Shown: positions 54,731-64,000 of the stretch, piece by piece
Layout: each line of letters opens with the position of its first letter
How positions within the stretch are numbered: position 1 is the first letter of the stretch
Assembly (NCBI RefSeq): GCF_001463885.1
Contig: NZ_BBWQ01000010.1
Coordinates: 248,001 to 312,000 of the forward strand
Length of the DNA: 64,000 nt
Direction: 5' to 3'
DNA from: Aureimonas altamirensis
GTDB taxonomy: Bacteria; Pseudomonadota; Alphaproteobacteria; Rhizobiales; Rhizobiaceae
Program-made: the position numbers and the translations under genes
Notes under the pieces: model-generated
Seen by the model: only the letters and a program-made list of their open reading frames with translations
Told to the model about the DNA's origin: nothing
Databases searched by the model: none

Positions 54731-56731
54731 ATGAAGGGGGAATGTCTCCAGCATTCCAAACGGCGGAAAGTGATTGCGAACGTGCCTTTGCGTAGAACGG
54801 GCATCGTCCTGACCTTGATGGCTTCGACCATGTGTTCCGCCCTTCTGGCCGGAACGCCATCGGCGCACGCCTTCGAGCTGTTCGGATTCAAGTTCTTCGA
54901 AGGCGAGGATGATTCCGATCCGATCCTCGATCCGGTCAACTACTCTGTCACACTAACGCTGACACAGCCTGTCGACGGGCTTGAAGATGCGTTGGAAGCC
55001 GCCTCCACGCTGATCTCCGACGAAGACGAGCCGGTGTCCGGCTCGCTCGGCCTGCTGGCCAAGGCGCGCAACGACCGCAAGCGGCTGGTTGCCGCCTTGT
55101 ACGAAAATTCCCGCTATGACGGCATCGTCACCATCCGCATCGAGGGGCAGGATATCGCCACCCTGCCGCCGGACACGGCCTTCAATACGGCAGGCACGGT
55201 GCCCGTAACCATCACCGTGGAACCGGGGCAGCTTTACAAGGTCGGCCGCGTGGCGATCACCACGGACGGCCCTCCCGTGGTGGACCCGGCGGAGTACGAG
55301 CTGACCCGTGGCTCTGCGGCGGATTCGACACGGATCCTTTCGACGCAGAACCGCATCTACCGCGATATCGAGGATACGGGACGCCCCTTCGCGGCCGTCA
55401 CCCACCGCGACGTCATCGCCGATTCGGCGCGCGGCGAACTGGACTACGAACTGTCGCTCTCTCCCGGGCAGCGCGTGCCCTTCGGCGTAACGAGCGTCAA
55501 GGGAACGGAGGCCGTACGCCCCGGTTTCGTCGCCTACATGGCCGGCATTCGCCCCGGCACGGTCTACTCGCGCCAGGAGCTGGCCGACGCGCGCGAGCGC
55601 CTGTCCAAACTGAACGTCTTTTCCAGCGTCAATGTGCGGCCCGACAACGGCCAGGTGGCCGATGGGACGCTGCCCGTGATGATCGAGGTGGCGGAACGCC
55701 CCTTCCGCCTGTTCGGTGCGGGCGCCACCTTCTCCAATACCGACGGCGCCGGCGTGAACGCCTACTGGCAGCACCGCAACCTGTTCGGCGGGGCCGAGAG
55801 CCTGCGCATCGAAGGCGCGGTGACGCGCATCGGCGCAAACGAGATTTCCGATACCGGCCGCGAGACCGACGGGTTCGACTATCGCGGGTCCGCCGTCTTC
55901 CGCAAGCCGGGCGTGCTCGGCCCGGATTCGGTCTATATCGGCTCGCTGACCGCGCTGCGCGAGCAGCCGCTTGCCTATGACCGCGCGTCGGTGGCGGGCT
56001 ACAGCGGCGTCGAATATCGCATCGACAAGCAACAATCCGTCACGGCCGGCATCCTCATCGAATATGAGGAGATCGAGGACTATCTCGGCAAGGAAGACTT
56101 CCTGATCGGGTCGGTGCCGCTCAGCTATACCTACGACGCGCGCGACAACGAGTTGAACCCCACCGGCGGCTACCTGCTGAAGGCGACGGCGGAACCCTCC
56201 TACGATGCGTTGAACTCCGTGCCCTTCTTCAAGGCCCGTGGCGATGCCTCGGCCTACCTGTCCTTCGACGAGGGCGGCAGGTTCGTGGCGGCCGGGCGGG
56301 TGGCATACGGCACCATCCTCGGCGCCGACCTCGAGGACGTGCCGAACGACCGGCGGTTCTATGCCGGCGGCGGCGGCTCGGTCCGCGGCTATGTCTACCA
56401 GTCGATCGGGCCATACTTCCCGAGCTTCGCCCTGCCCGGCACCAACCCCAATTTCGTCGATACGCCGACCGGCGGTCTGTCGCTGTTCGAGGCCTCGCTG
56501 GAGCTGCGTATCGGCATCACGGAAACCATACAGATCGTACCCTTTGTGGACGGCGGAACGGTTTCCGACGATCTTTTCCCCGATTTCGGCGAGTTCAAGA
56601 TCGGCGCTGGCGTCGGCGCCCGCTACCTCACAAGCTTTGGCCCGATCCGCGTCGATGTCGGCATTCCGCTCGATCCCGGTCCGCGCGACGGCGATTTCCA
56701 GATTTACGCAGGCATAGGGCAGTCGTTCTGA
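54731..56731 (+). CDS. tamA: Translocation and assembly module outer-membrane protein TamA (BamA/Omp85 family)
   Basis: 666 residues: a signal peptide (about 20-45, ending PSAHAFE), POTRA domains (about 70-320; the last contains RERLSKLNVFSSVNVRPDNG) and a 16-strand Omp85 barrel (about 325-666) with the FYAGGGGSVRGY lid-loop motif and a C-terminal strand ending in Phe (IYAGIGQSF). GGGGGAG precedes the ATG at 54731. With TamB it helps insert certain outer-membrane proteins and may carry lipids. tamB starts at the last base of the stop codon. Confidence 0.94.
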   Translation: MKGECLQHSKRRKVIANVPLRRTGIVLTLMASTMCSALLAGTPSAHAFELFGFKFFEGEDDSDPILDPVNYSVTLTLTQPVDGLEDALEAASTLISDEDEPVSGSLGLLAKARNDRKRLVAALYENSRYDGIVTIRIEGQDIATLPPDTAFNTAGTVPVTITVEPGQLYKVGRVAITTDGPPVVDPAEYELTRGSAADSTRILSTQNRIYRDIEDTGRPFAAVTHRDVIADSARGELDYELSLSPGQRVPFGVTSVKGTEAVRPGFVAYMAGIRPGTVYSRQELADARERLSKLNVFSSVNVRPDNGQVADGTLPVMIEVAERPFRLFGAGATFSNTDGAGVNAYWQHRNLFGGAESLRIEGAVTRIGANEISDTGRETDGFDYRGSAVFRKPGVLGPDSVYIGSLTALREQPLAYDRASVAGYSGVEYRIDKQQSVTAGILIEYEEIEDYLGKEDFLIGSVPLSYTYDARDNELNPTGGYLLKATAEPSYDALNSVPFFKARGDASAYLSFDEGGRFVAAGRVAYGTILGADLEDVPNDRRFYAGGGGSVRGYVYQSIGPYFPSFALPGTNPNFVDTPTGGLSLFEASLELRIGITETIQIVPFVDGGTVSDDLFPDFGEFKIGAGVGARYLTSFGPIRVDVGIPLDPGPRDGDFQIYAGIGQSF

Positions 56732-59700
56732 TGCTGCAGCTCCGCACCGTCCGCACCCGCATCGCCGCCCTCGCCGCCCTTGGCGGCGCCTTCCTGCTGC
56801 CGGCCCCGGCGGCCCATGCGCAAGGGTTCATTGCCAATCAGATCGAAAACCTGATCTCGACCGAGAACGCGCAGGTAGAGATCGAGGGTCTGTCGGGCGC
56901 GCTGTCCGGCAATATCCGCATCGAAAGCCTGACCGTATCGGACCCGGACGGCGTCTATCTGACGGCGCGCGATCTGGCGCTCGACTGGTCGCCGACGGCC
57001 TTGATCCGTCGCACGGTGGAAATCCAGCGGCTGACGGCCGGCTCCATCGACTTTACGCGGCTGCCCCAGGGCAAGGCCGCAAGCGCCGAGGACGACACCG
57101 GCGGTGGCGGCTTCTCTCTGCCCAACATCACGGCCAATGTCGGCGAAATCTCCATCGGGCGCTTTACGCTGGGCGAGGCCGTGGCCGGCGTCGCGGCGGA
57201 GCTGTCGGCCAATGGCGGGCTGACGCTGACGCGCGATCCCGCCGCGCTGGACGTGCGCTTTGCGGTGGAGCGGCTGGACCGGCCGGGCACCGTCAAGGCC
57301 ACATTGGGCTTTGCCCCCGACCAGAACCGCCTTGTCCTCAATGTCGACGCGAACGAGCCGGAGGGCGGCATCATCGCCGGCCTCCTGAAGCTGCCCGGCG
57401 CGCCGCCTGTCACCGTCAACGTCACGGGCAACGGTCCGCTCAGCGATTTCACGGCCAATGGCGCGCTCGACATCGCGTCCGAGCGCGCCATCACCATCGA
57501 GGCCGCCGTGCAGGATGGCGCCGACGGCCGCCGCCTGACCGCCAATATCTCCACCATCACCGGCCCCTTCGTGCCGGCGCAATACGCCGATATGGTCGGC
57601 GAAACGGCCACGGTCGCCGCGGATATCCTGCTGCGCAACGAAGGCGGCATCGTCACCATCAACCGTGGCCAGCTCGTATCGGGTGCATTGCAGCTCGATG
57701 CGTCCGGCACCTACGACCCGAACGGCTCCACCAACGATCTGCGCGTCATGCTGGCGACGGAGGAAGGCAACCCCGTGCCGCTGTCCTTCGGCCAGCTCGG
57801 CGCCCGCAGTTTCCTGGAAGTGTCCTCGCTGGACGCCACCCTGTCCGGCGCTTTGGAATCGGCCGCACTGACCGTTGAAGCGGCCGCGCGCACCGCCGGC
57901 TACGAGGATTACCTTGCACGCGACGTCACCCTGCGCGCGACGAGCCCGGGCTTCAACCTGAATGCGATTTCGGGCCCGTTCCAGCTTGCGCTGGACGCCG
58001 CCAGCGCCAGCGCGCCCGAGGGCATCGCGGCAAACGTCCTGACCGGTCCCATCGCCCTGGCTGTCGAAGGACAGCTCACCGAGGGCGAGATCGTCATAGA
58101 CTCCAACAGCCTGACCACGGGCGCGGCCAGCGCTGCCGTTACCGGAAGGGCGGCGCGCGATTTTTCCACCTTCGACTTCGCCCTGCGCTCCGACGTGGAG
58201 AGCGCCGCTTTGGCGCAGCAACTGACGCAATATGCCGGCGAGCGCATCGCCCTCAGCGGTTCGGTTGCGCGCACGGCCGAGGGCTATGAGGGACGCGATC
58301 TGTCCATCGAAGGCACGGGACTGTCGGTCGAGGCATCCGGCAGCCTGTCCGGCGAAACCATTTCGGCCAATGCGTCGGGCACGCTCGACCAGGCACAGAT
58401 ACCGGACGCCGGCCTGACCGGCACCGCCGACTTCACCCTTGATGCCGCCGGCACGCTCGGTGCACCGCAGGTCGACCTGACGGTGAACGGCGCGAACCTC
58501 GATATTGCGGGGCGCACGCTGCAGGAAGTCACCGCGCGCATAAACGGCACCTTCGCACCGGAGGCACCCAACGGCACGGTCGCGGTCAACGGGCGGTTCA
58601 ACGATCAGCCGCTGGAAGTAACCGCCGACTTCGATACCGCAGGGGACGTCCGGAACCTGCGCAACCTTGCCATCGTGCAGGGCGACAACCGCGTGACCGG
58701 GGCGGTGGCGCTGGGCGCCGACAACGTGCCGACCGGCAATCTCGACATTGCGGCGCCCGACCTGTCGACGCTGGCGGGCCTTGTCGGCCTCGAGGCCAGC
58801 GGCGACGTCGAGGGCACGGTTGCCCTGACCGTTCCGGATGGCGCGCCGCAGGCCGTCGTCGACATCCGGTCCGGCTCGATCTCCTTCGGCGAAACCGAGC
58901 TGGCCAACGCCACGGTGGACGTCACCCTGTTCGATTACATCAACAGGCCGCAGGCCGAAGGAACGGTCGAGGCCGCCTCGCTTGCCCTGCCCTCCTTGAC
59001 GGTCGCAGCCCTCGATATCGACCTGTCGCGCCTCAACGATGCGACGGTGATCGATGGCAGCACCACCATCAACAACGTCGCCACCGCATTGAACGGCAGC
59101 GTTTCCTCGATACAGGGCGAGACCGCGATCGATCTGCGCCGCCTGACCGCCGACATCGACGGCGCCGCCGTGGCGCTGCGCGAACCGACCCGCGTCACCA
59201 TCGGGCAGAATGGCGTCAACCTCGGCCGCATCCTTCTGGCCGTCGGCCAGGGCGGACTAGAGCTGACCGGCGCGATCTCGGACGAGGTGCAGCTCGACCT
59301 GTCGCTCAATGCCTTCCCCCTTGCCGTCGCCAACCCGTTCGTCGCCGGTCTCGATGCCGCGGGCACACTGTCGGGCGATGTCTCCACTGCCGGGCCGGCC
59401 GACAACATCCGGGCCGATTTCGATGTGGCGCTGGCCGGGCTGCAAAGCGCCCAGACACGGCAGGCCGACCTGCCGGCCGTGGACGGCGCCCTGACCGGGC
59501 GTTACCGCGGCGGCATCGCAAGCCTTGATACGGCGCGTCTGAATCTCGGCGGGGGCACGGTGAACGTGACGGGCGATGTCGGCCAGACACTAGATGCCGT
59601 CCTGACCCTCACCGACATTCCGGTATCCATCGCCAATGGCTTCGTGGCCAATCTCGGCGCATCCGGCACGCTCAGCGGCCGGGCCGAGGCAACGGGCGAA

Positions 59701-62094
59701 CTCGACAACCCCATTATCGTCTTCGACCTCGACGGGCGCGACATCTCGGCCGAACGGGTGGCTGCCGCCGGCACAGGGTCCATGACGATCGACCTTTCGG
59801 GCCGGCTGGCCAACTACACCGTCCGGCTGTCACAGGCCGTCGCCAACATCGGGTCCGGCTCCGTCCGCGCCACCGGCAGCGTCGGGCGGGATCTCGACCT
59901 GGATCTCGACATCGAAAGACTGCCCGTTGCGCTGGCCAATGCCTTCGTGCCGGGGCTGAATGCCACGGGCGACGTGTCGGGCACGGCGCGGGCCACCGGC
60001 ACCCTGGCGCGTCCGCAGGCCACGTTCCAGCTTGCGGGCGGCAATCTTGCGGCCGCGCCCCTGCGCCAATCGGGCGTGGATACGGTGGCGCTCGACATCG
60101 CCGGAGCCTACCGCGACGACACGCTGACGCTCGAGCGCGGCGACATCCGCGCCGGTGGCGGCACCTTGAACGTCTCCGGAACGGTCGGCGACACACTGGA
60201 TCTGCAACTGGCCATGCAGCAGCTTCCGCTGGCGCTGGCCAATGCGGCCTCCCCCACCCTCGGGGCGCAGGGGACGCTGTCCGGAACGGCGCGCGCCACG
60301 GGCTCGCTGTCGGCGCCGGCCGCCACCTTCGATATCAATGGCACCAACATCTCGGTTGCGGCCTCGCGCGCCGCAGGTGCGCCTTCGGCAAGCCTTGCCG
60401 CGGCAGGCGATTTCCGCGACGAAACGGTCGCCCTGCGCACCGCGCGCATCGACCTGTCCGGCGGCGGCAGCATCGTAGCCACCGGCAGCGCCGGACGGCG
60501 GCTCAACCTCGACGTGACCTTGTCCGACGTTCCGGCCTCCATCGCGGCGGCGGCCGCGCCGGATGTGGCGCCGCAGGGCACGATCGGCGGCAACATCCAG
60601 GCGCGCGGCACCATCGCCAATCCGGATGTCACCTACGACATGCGCGTCGGCGGCCTTTCCCTGGCACAGACGCGAGAGGCGGGTGTCGGTCCGCTGGATG
60701 TCGCCGCTCGCGGCACCTATGCACAGAACCGGGTGACCCTGGATGGCAGCCTCTCGGGATCGGGCATCGCCTTCAACGCCGATGGGTCGGTCAACCTGGC
60801 GGGCACGCCGGCCTTCGACCTGGCGCTGAACGGCAACGCGCCGCTGTCGCTGGCCAACCGTATCCTGGCCGAGGGCGGCCGCTCCATCCAGGGCGATGTC
60901 AGCGTCAATGCGCGCGTGTCCGGCACGGCGGCCAACCCCAATGTCACGGGAACCGTGTCCACCAGCGGCGCCCGCTTCGTCGATACCGGAATCAACCTCG
61001 CGGTCGAGAACATCAACACGACGATCGCCCTGTCCGGCGACCGCGCGACGATCAACGCCTTCTCGGCCAATCTCGGCAGTGGCGGCTCGATCAACGTCGC
61101 AGGTGGCGTCGGCCTCGGCGCCGGCTTCCCCGCCGACATCAGCGTCACCATCCGCGATGGTCGCTATGCCGACGGCGAACTGTTTTCCACCCGGCTCAAC
61201 GCAGACCTGACGCTGACGGGCCCGATCACCGGCGCCGCTGTCCTTGGCGGCACGGTGAACGCGCAGGAAATCGCCATCGTCGTACCCGACAAGCTGCCCA
61301 GTTCGCTTGCCGATCTGGACGTGCGGCACGTCAATGCGCCGGCGGCCGTGTACCGCCAGCAGCGCGAGATCAATCCGGACTCCGGCGCCAGCGGCGCCAG
61401 CGGCGGCGGCATCACCCTGGATCTGACGTTGAATGCACCAAACCGCGTCTTCGTGCGCGGCCGTGGCCTGGACCTTGAGCTGGGCGGCACCATCCGCATC
61501 ACCGGGCCGGCGTCCAATGTCGGCATCGTCGGCGGCTTCGACCTGCAGCGCGGCCGGTTGCAGATCCTCAGCCGGCGGCTGGATTTCGAACGCGCCTCCC
61601 TGTCCTTCACCGGCAATCTCGTCCCGACGCTGGATTTCCTGGCACAGTCGGACACGGGCGAGGCCACCGTCTACGTCGCGGTTACCGGCCCGGCCGAAAA
61701 CCCGGCCTTCACCTTCAGCTCCAGCCCGGCGCTGCCGCAGGACGAGGTGCTGGCCCGGCTGATCTTCGGACAGGCCACCAGCGACCTGTCGCCCCTGCAG
61801 ATCGCGCAGCTCGCTTCGGCGGCCGCATCGCTGGCCGGCGTCGGCGGCTCTACTGGGCTTCTGGACAGTCTTCGCTCGCAGCTCGGTGTCGACGACATCG
61901 ACATCCGCACCACGGCCGACGGACAGGCGGCGGTGGGTGTCGGCCAGTATCTGAACGAGAACACCTATATCGGCGTCGACACCACCGGGCGGGTCTCCAT
62001 CGATCTGGAGCTCGGGCGCGACATCAAGGCGCGCGCGGCCGTCACGGCCGGAGGCGGCGGCGAAGTCGGCGTATTCTACGAGAAGGAATACTGA
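56731..62094 (+). CDS. tamB: Translocation and assembly module inner-membrane protein TamB
   Basis: 1787 residues, longer than E. coli TamB (1259). An N-terminal signal-anchor (about 8-28) is followed by a very long repetitive beta-taco region rich in D/N/G/T, with recurring units of the type LDLxLxxLPLALANAFVPGLxAxGTxSGxARATG. The conserved C-terminal DUF490 domain begins near 1430 and closes with GREVGVFYEKEY-like GEVGVFYEKEY. It spans the periplasm as a hydrophobic groove and partners with TamA. The start overlaps the tamA stop (TGATG). The extra length lies in the internal repeats. Confidence 0.94.
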   Translation: MLQLRTVRTRIAALAALGGAFLLPAPAAHAQGFIANQIENLISTENAQVEIEGLSGALSGNIRIESLTVSDPDGVYLTARDLALDWSPTALIRRTVEIQRLTAGSIDFTRLPQGKAASAEDDTGGGGFSLPNITANVGEISIGRFTLGEAVAGVAAELSANGGLTLTRDPAALDVRFAVERLDRPGTVKATLGFAPDQNRLVLNVDANEPEGGIIAGLLKLPGAPPVTVNVTGNGPLSDFTANGALDIASERAITIEAAVQDGADGRRLTANISTITGPFVPAQYADMVGETATVAADILLRNEGGIVTINRGQLVSGALQLDASGTYDPNGSTNDLRVMLATEEGNPVPLSFGQLGARSFLEVSSLDATLSGALESAALTVEAAARTAGYEDYLARDVTLRATSPGFNLNAISGPFQLALDAASASAPEGIAANVLTGPIALAVEGQLTEGEIVIDSNSLTTGAASAAVTGRAARDFSTFDFALRSDVESAALAQQLTQYAGERIALSGSVARTAEGYEGRDLSIEGTGLSVEASGSLSGETISANASGTLDQAQIPDAGLTGTADFTLDAAGTLGAPQVDLTVNGANLDIAGRTLQEVTARINGTFAPEAPNGTVAVNGRFNDQPLEVTADFDTAGDVRNLRNLAIVQGDNRVTGAVALGADNVPTGNLDIAAPDLSTLAGLVGLEASGDVEGTVALTVPDGAPQAVVDIRSGSISFGETELANATVDVTLFDYINRPQAEGTVEAASLALPSLTVAALDIDLSRLNDATVIDGSTTINNVATALNGSVSSIQGETAIDLRRLTADIDGAAVALREPTRVTIGQNGVNLGRILLAVGQGGLELTGAISDEVQLDLSLNAFPLAVANPFVAGLDAAGTLSGDVSTAGPADNIRADFDVALAGLQSAQTRQADLPAVDGALTGRYRGGIASLDTARLNLGGGTVNVTGDVGQTLDAVLTLTDIPVSIANGFVANLGASGTLSGRAEATGELDNPIIVFDLDGRDISAERVAAAGTGSMTIDLSGRLANYTVRLSQAVANIGSGSVRATGSVGRDLDLDLDIERLPVALANAFVPGLNATGDVSGTARATGTLARPQATFQLAGGNLAAAPLRQSGVDTVALDIAGAYRDDTLTLERGDIRAGGGTLNVSGTVGDTLDLQLAMQQLPLALANAASPTLGAQGTLSGTARATGSLSAPAATFDINGTNISVAASRAAGAPSASLAAAGDFRDETVALRTARIDLSGGGSIVATGSAGRRLNLDVTLSDVPASIAAAAAPDVAPQGTIGGNIQARGTIANPDVTYDMRVGGLSLAQTREAGVGPLDVAARGTYAQNRVTLDGSLSGSGIAFNADGSVNLAGTPAFDLALNGNAPLSLANRILAEGGRSIQGDVSVNARVSGTAANPNVTGTVSTSGARFVDTGINLAVENINTTIALSGDRATINAFSANLGSGGSINVAGGVGLGAGFPADISVTIRDGRYADGELFSTRLNADLTLTGPITGAAVLGGTVNAQEIAIVVPDKLPSSLADLDVRHVNAPAAVYRQQREINPDSGASGASGGGITLDLTLNAPNRVFVRGRGLDLELGGTIRITGPASNVGIVGGFDLQRGRLQILSRRLDFERASLSFTGNLVPTLDFLAQSDTGEATVYVAVTGPAENPAFTFSSSPALPQDEVLARLIFGQATSDLSPLQIAQLASAAASLAGVGGSTGLLDSLRSQLGVDDIDIRTTADGQAAVGVGQYLNENTYIGVDTTGRVSIDLELGRDIKARAAVTAGGGGEVGVFYEKEY

Positions 62095-62110
62095 GGGCGG
62101 CAGCGCCCTC
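62093..62110 (+). terminator. Hairpin at the tamB stop
   Basis: GAGGGCG, loop GCAG, CGCCCTC: a perfect 7-bp stem beginning in the tamB stop codon. It has no following U-run, so a terminator role is only possible. Confidence 0.4.
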
Positions 62111-62235
62111 GCCGTGCGGCGCACATTAAAATTTGGTCATAGATGGAACGATTGGTCGCCATGCCTCATTTCAGGCCGATGGGGCGTATCCAATCCTGTC
62201 ATGTCAAATTCACCTATGACCATGGAGTGTGAACC

Positions 62236-62472
62236 ATGAGCGAAGCACGCGAACCGTCCGAAATCGATTATCGCGTCGGCAGCCACTTTTCCGACCCGGC
62301 CGAAGTGGTCGATGACAGAAACCTGTCGCACGGCGAAAAGCAGGCCCTTCTGGAAGACTGGCGCTTCCGCCTGGATGCGCGTGTCGCGCGGGCCGGCACC
62401 AGCGATGTCGTCCGGCGGCGTCACGCCTCTCTCGACAAGGCGCTGGACAGGCTGGACGCCACCCGGCACTGA
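62236..62472 (+). CDS. Small conserved alphaproteobacterial protein
   Basis: 78 residues, soluble and charged. The pattern SHFSDPAEVVDDRNLSHGEK followed by ALLEDWRFRLDARV matches a small family seen widely in Rhizobiales (F-x-x-P-x-E-V-x-x-D-x-x-L-S-x-x-E-K-x-x-x-L-x-x-W). No function is known to me. It has its own start region and a hairpin downstream at 62526-62545, so it looks monocistronic. An inverted repeat (GGTCATAG/CTATGACC) lies upstream. Confidence 0.8.
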   Translation: MSEAREPSEIDYRVGSHFSDPAEVVDDRNLSHGEKQALLEDWRFRLDARVARAGTSDVVRRRHASLDKALDRLDATRH

Positions 62473-62525
62473 CGCCTCCAGCGGCGCCATTGCGCAGCTT
62501 ATTTCTGCCCTCCCCGCGATCTGCC

Positions 62526-62545
62526 CCTTTCCGAATGCGGAAAGG
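62526..62545 (+). terminator. Hairpin downstream of the small conserved gene
   Basis: CCTTTCCG, loop AATG, CGGAAAGG: a perfect 8-bp stem, 53 bases after the stop at 62472 and ahead of pgi. The tail GCGTTAGATAG is not U-rich. Confidence 0.5.
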
Positions 62546-62623
62546 CGTTAGATAGTGACCGGGACAACGCGCCGCAGCACCTCTATTGTGCGGCGCAACA
62601 CAACAGCAGGGCAGGCAGTTAAC

Positions 62624-64000
62624 GTGGCTGATACTCATGGATATGGCGCAGCGGTCCGCACTCTGGCGGAGCGCGGCGAGGCAGCACGCCAACGCGGCAT
62701 CAAGGCGCTCTTCGAAGGCGCGCCGCAGCGCTTCGACGCATTCAGTGCCGCACTGGACGACCTGACCCTCGATTATTCCAAGACAGCGCTGAGCGCCGAC
62801 GACCGCGAGGCGCTGTTTGCCTTTGCGCGCGAGTGCGGGCTGGAAGAGCGGCGCGACGCCATGTTTGCCGGCGCCCGCATCAACGCCACGGAAGGGCGCT
62901 CGGTGCTTCATGTCGCCCTGCGCGGCCGGCCGGAAGACAATTACGAGGCAGCCGGCGTGTATGTCGGCGACGATGTCGAAGACGTCCTCGCCGCCATGAC
63001 GCGCTTTTCGGACGGCATCCGCAGCGGCGAGATCGCGCCGGCGCGCGGCGGCCGCTTCACCGATGTCGTCAATATCGGCATCGGCGGCTCGGACCTCGGG
63101 CCGGTCATGGCGACGCTGGCTCTTGCGCCCTACCATGACGGGCCCCGCCTGCATTTCGTATCGAATGTCGATGGCGCCCATATCGCCGATATCGTGCGCG
63201 GGCTGGACCCGGCGACGACGCTGTTCATCATCGCATCGAAAACCTTCACCACCATCGAGACGATGACCAACGCCGCGACGGCAAGGCGCTTCATCGCCGA
63301 CGCGCTCGGCGAGGGTGCGGTCGGCGCCCATTTTTGCGCGGTCTCGACGGCGCTCGACAAGGTTGCCGCATTCGGTATCGACGAGGCGCGCGCCTTCGGC
63401 TTCTGGGATTGGGTCGGCGGTCGCTATTCGCTCTGGTCGGCCATCGGCCTGCCGATCATGATTGCGATCGGTCCCGACCGGTTCCGCGAGTTCCTGGCGG
63501 GCGCCCGCGCGATGGACCAGCATTTCAAGTCGGCGCCGATGGATGGCAACCTGCCCATCCTGCTCGGCCTCGTCGGCTGGTGGCATCGCGTTGCGCAAGA
63601 TTGCCCTTCGCGCGCCGTAATCCCCTACGATCAGCGGCTGGCGCGCCTGCCGGCCTACATGCAGCAACTGGACATGGAGTCCAACGGCAAGCATGTCGGG
63701 CTCGACGGCGAGCGCGTGAAGACGCCGACCGGACCCGTCGTATGGGGCGAGCCCGGCACCAACGGCCAGCACGCCTTTTTCCAGCTTCTGCACCAGGGCA
63801 CCGACGTCGTCCCGGTGGAGTTCCTGCTGGGTGCGATCTCGCACGAGCCCGAGTTGCAGGATCACCAGGATCTGCTGATCGCCAACTGCCTTGCGCAGAG
63901 CGAAGCCTTGATGAAGGGCCGCACCCTGGAAGAGGCGCGCCAGCAATTGCTGGCTGCGGGCCGGTCCGCCGACGAAGCGGAGCGCATCGCCCCGCACCGC
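62624..64000 (+). CDS. pgi: Glucose-6-phosphate isomerase, 3' end cut by window
   Basis: 459 codons, about 85% of the usual 540-550. Sugar-phosphate and catalytic motifs are visible: [56 protein letters not shown] and [20 protein letters not shown]. The enzyme interconverts glucose 6-phosphate and fructose 6-phosphate. It starts at GTG 62624 with GGCAGG upstream; family similarity starts soon after. The frame is open to the last base of the window. A bulged hairpin (62569-62596) lies in the probable leader. Confidence 0.94.
   Translation, partial: MADTHGYGAAVRTLAERGEAARQRGIKALFEGAPQRFDAFSAALDDLTLDYSKTALSADDREALFAFARECGLEERRDAMFAGARINATEGRSVLHVALRGRPEDNYEAAGVYVGDDVEDVLAAMTRFSDGIRSGEIAPARGGRFTDVVNIGIGGSDLGPVMATLALAPYHDGPRLHFVSNVDGAHIADIVRGLDPATTLFIIASKTFTTIETMTNAATARRFIADALGEGAVGAHFCAVSTALDKVAAFGIDEARAFGFWDWVGGRYSLWSAIGLPIMIAIGPDRFREFLAGARAMDQHFKSAPMDGNLPILLGLVGWWHRVAQDCPSRAVIPYDQRLARLPAYMQQLDMESNGKHVGLDGERVKTPTGPVVWGEPGTNGQHAFFQLLHQGTDVVPVEFLLGAISHEPELQDHQDLLIANCLAQSEALMKGRTLEEARQQLLAAGRSADEAERIAPHR

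Noticed and set aside
59830-62124. Large minus-strand frame opposite tamB
   Set aside because: Repeated Arg/Gly/Asp translation mirrors the repeats of tamB; tamB has the conserved C-terminal domain and is coupled to tamA.

Overview
The window is a GC-rich chromosome segment with tightly packed genes. Gene content (TctDE/TctCBA, CysPTWA, zeaxanthin glucoside crt genes, CIO-type cytochrome bd, TamAB, LexA-type GTTC-N7-GTTC and Mur-like sites) points to an alphaproteobacterium of the Hyphomicrobiales (Rhizobiales). A pigmented, Aurantimonadaceae-like organism is plausible, but that is an inference from gene content and not from a marker gene. No rRNA, tRNA, CRISPR array, insertion sequence or prophage is visible. 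No gene-free stretch exceeds 300 bases; the longest are 54475-54730, 21927-22175 and 48925-49159.

Layout. 1-668 (-): truncated Mn/Zn-type ABC binding protein with a Mur/Fur-like palindrome upstream. 843-7043 (+): tctD response regulator, a sensor kinase fused to a periplasmic binding protein, and the tricarboxylate transporter genes tctC-tctB-tctA. 7066-13361: aldo/keto reductase, LOG protein, a glutaminase broken by one in-frame stop, a copper-type set (DUF2946, PCuAC, PepSY), a PhnA-domain/LysE pair and a very small protein. 13473-16935: glgX, a small alpha/beta hydrolase and a RidA protein. 16975-25728 (-): a full RTX toxin locus in the order exporter hlyB, hlyD, activator hlyC, toxin hlyA. 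25857-29806 (-): sulfate ABC transporter cysP-T-W-A. 29992-35429 (-): a PotD/Fbp-type ABC transporter followed by a PhoD-like phosphatase. 35635-39889 (-): terC, tkt, fbp.

39963-47341: isoprenoid and carotenoid genes. fni (-) diverges from crtE-crtZ (+), which converge on crtX-crtY-crtI-crtB (-). Together they would take IPP/DMAPP through GGPP, phytoene, lycopene, beta-carotene and zeaxanthin to zeaxanthin glucoside; there is no crtW ketolase. 47413-48924 (-): HerA/FtsK-like ATPase. 49160-51721 (+): CIO-type bd oxidase with a 34-residue DUF2474-like subunit.

51765-54474 (-): a radical-SAM DNA-repair-type protein and a DUF4130-UdgX protein. Their shared promoter carries an exact LexA box between plausible -35 and -10 elements, and the radical-SAM protein ends in a beta-clamp-like QLSLF motif. 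54731-62094 (+): tamA-tamB. 62236-62472: a small conserved protein. 62624 to the window end: pgi (partial).

The most notable items are the kinase/binding-protein fusion, the RTX operon with the probable acylation lysine and activator catalytic pair retained, and the SOS-linked radical-SAM/UdgX pair.
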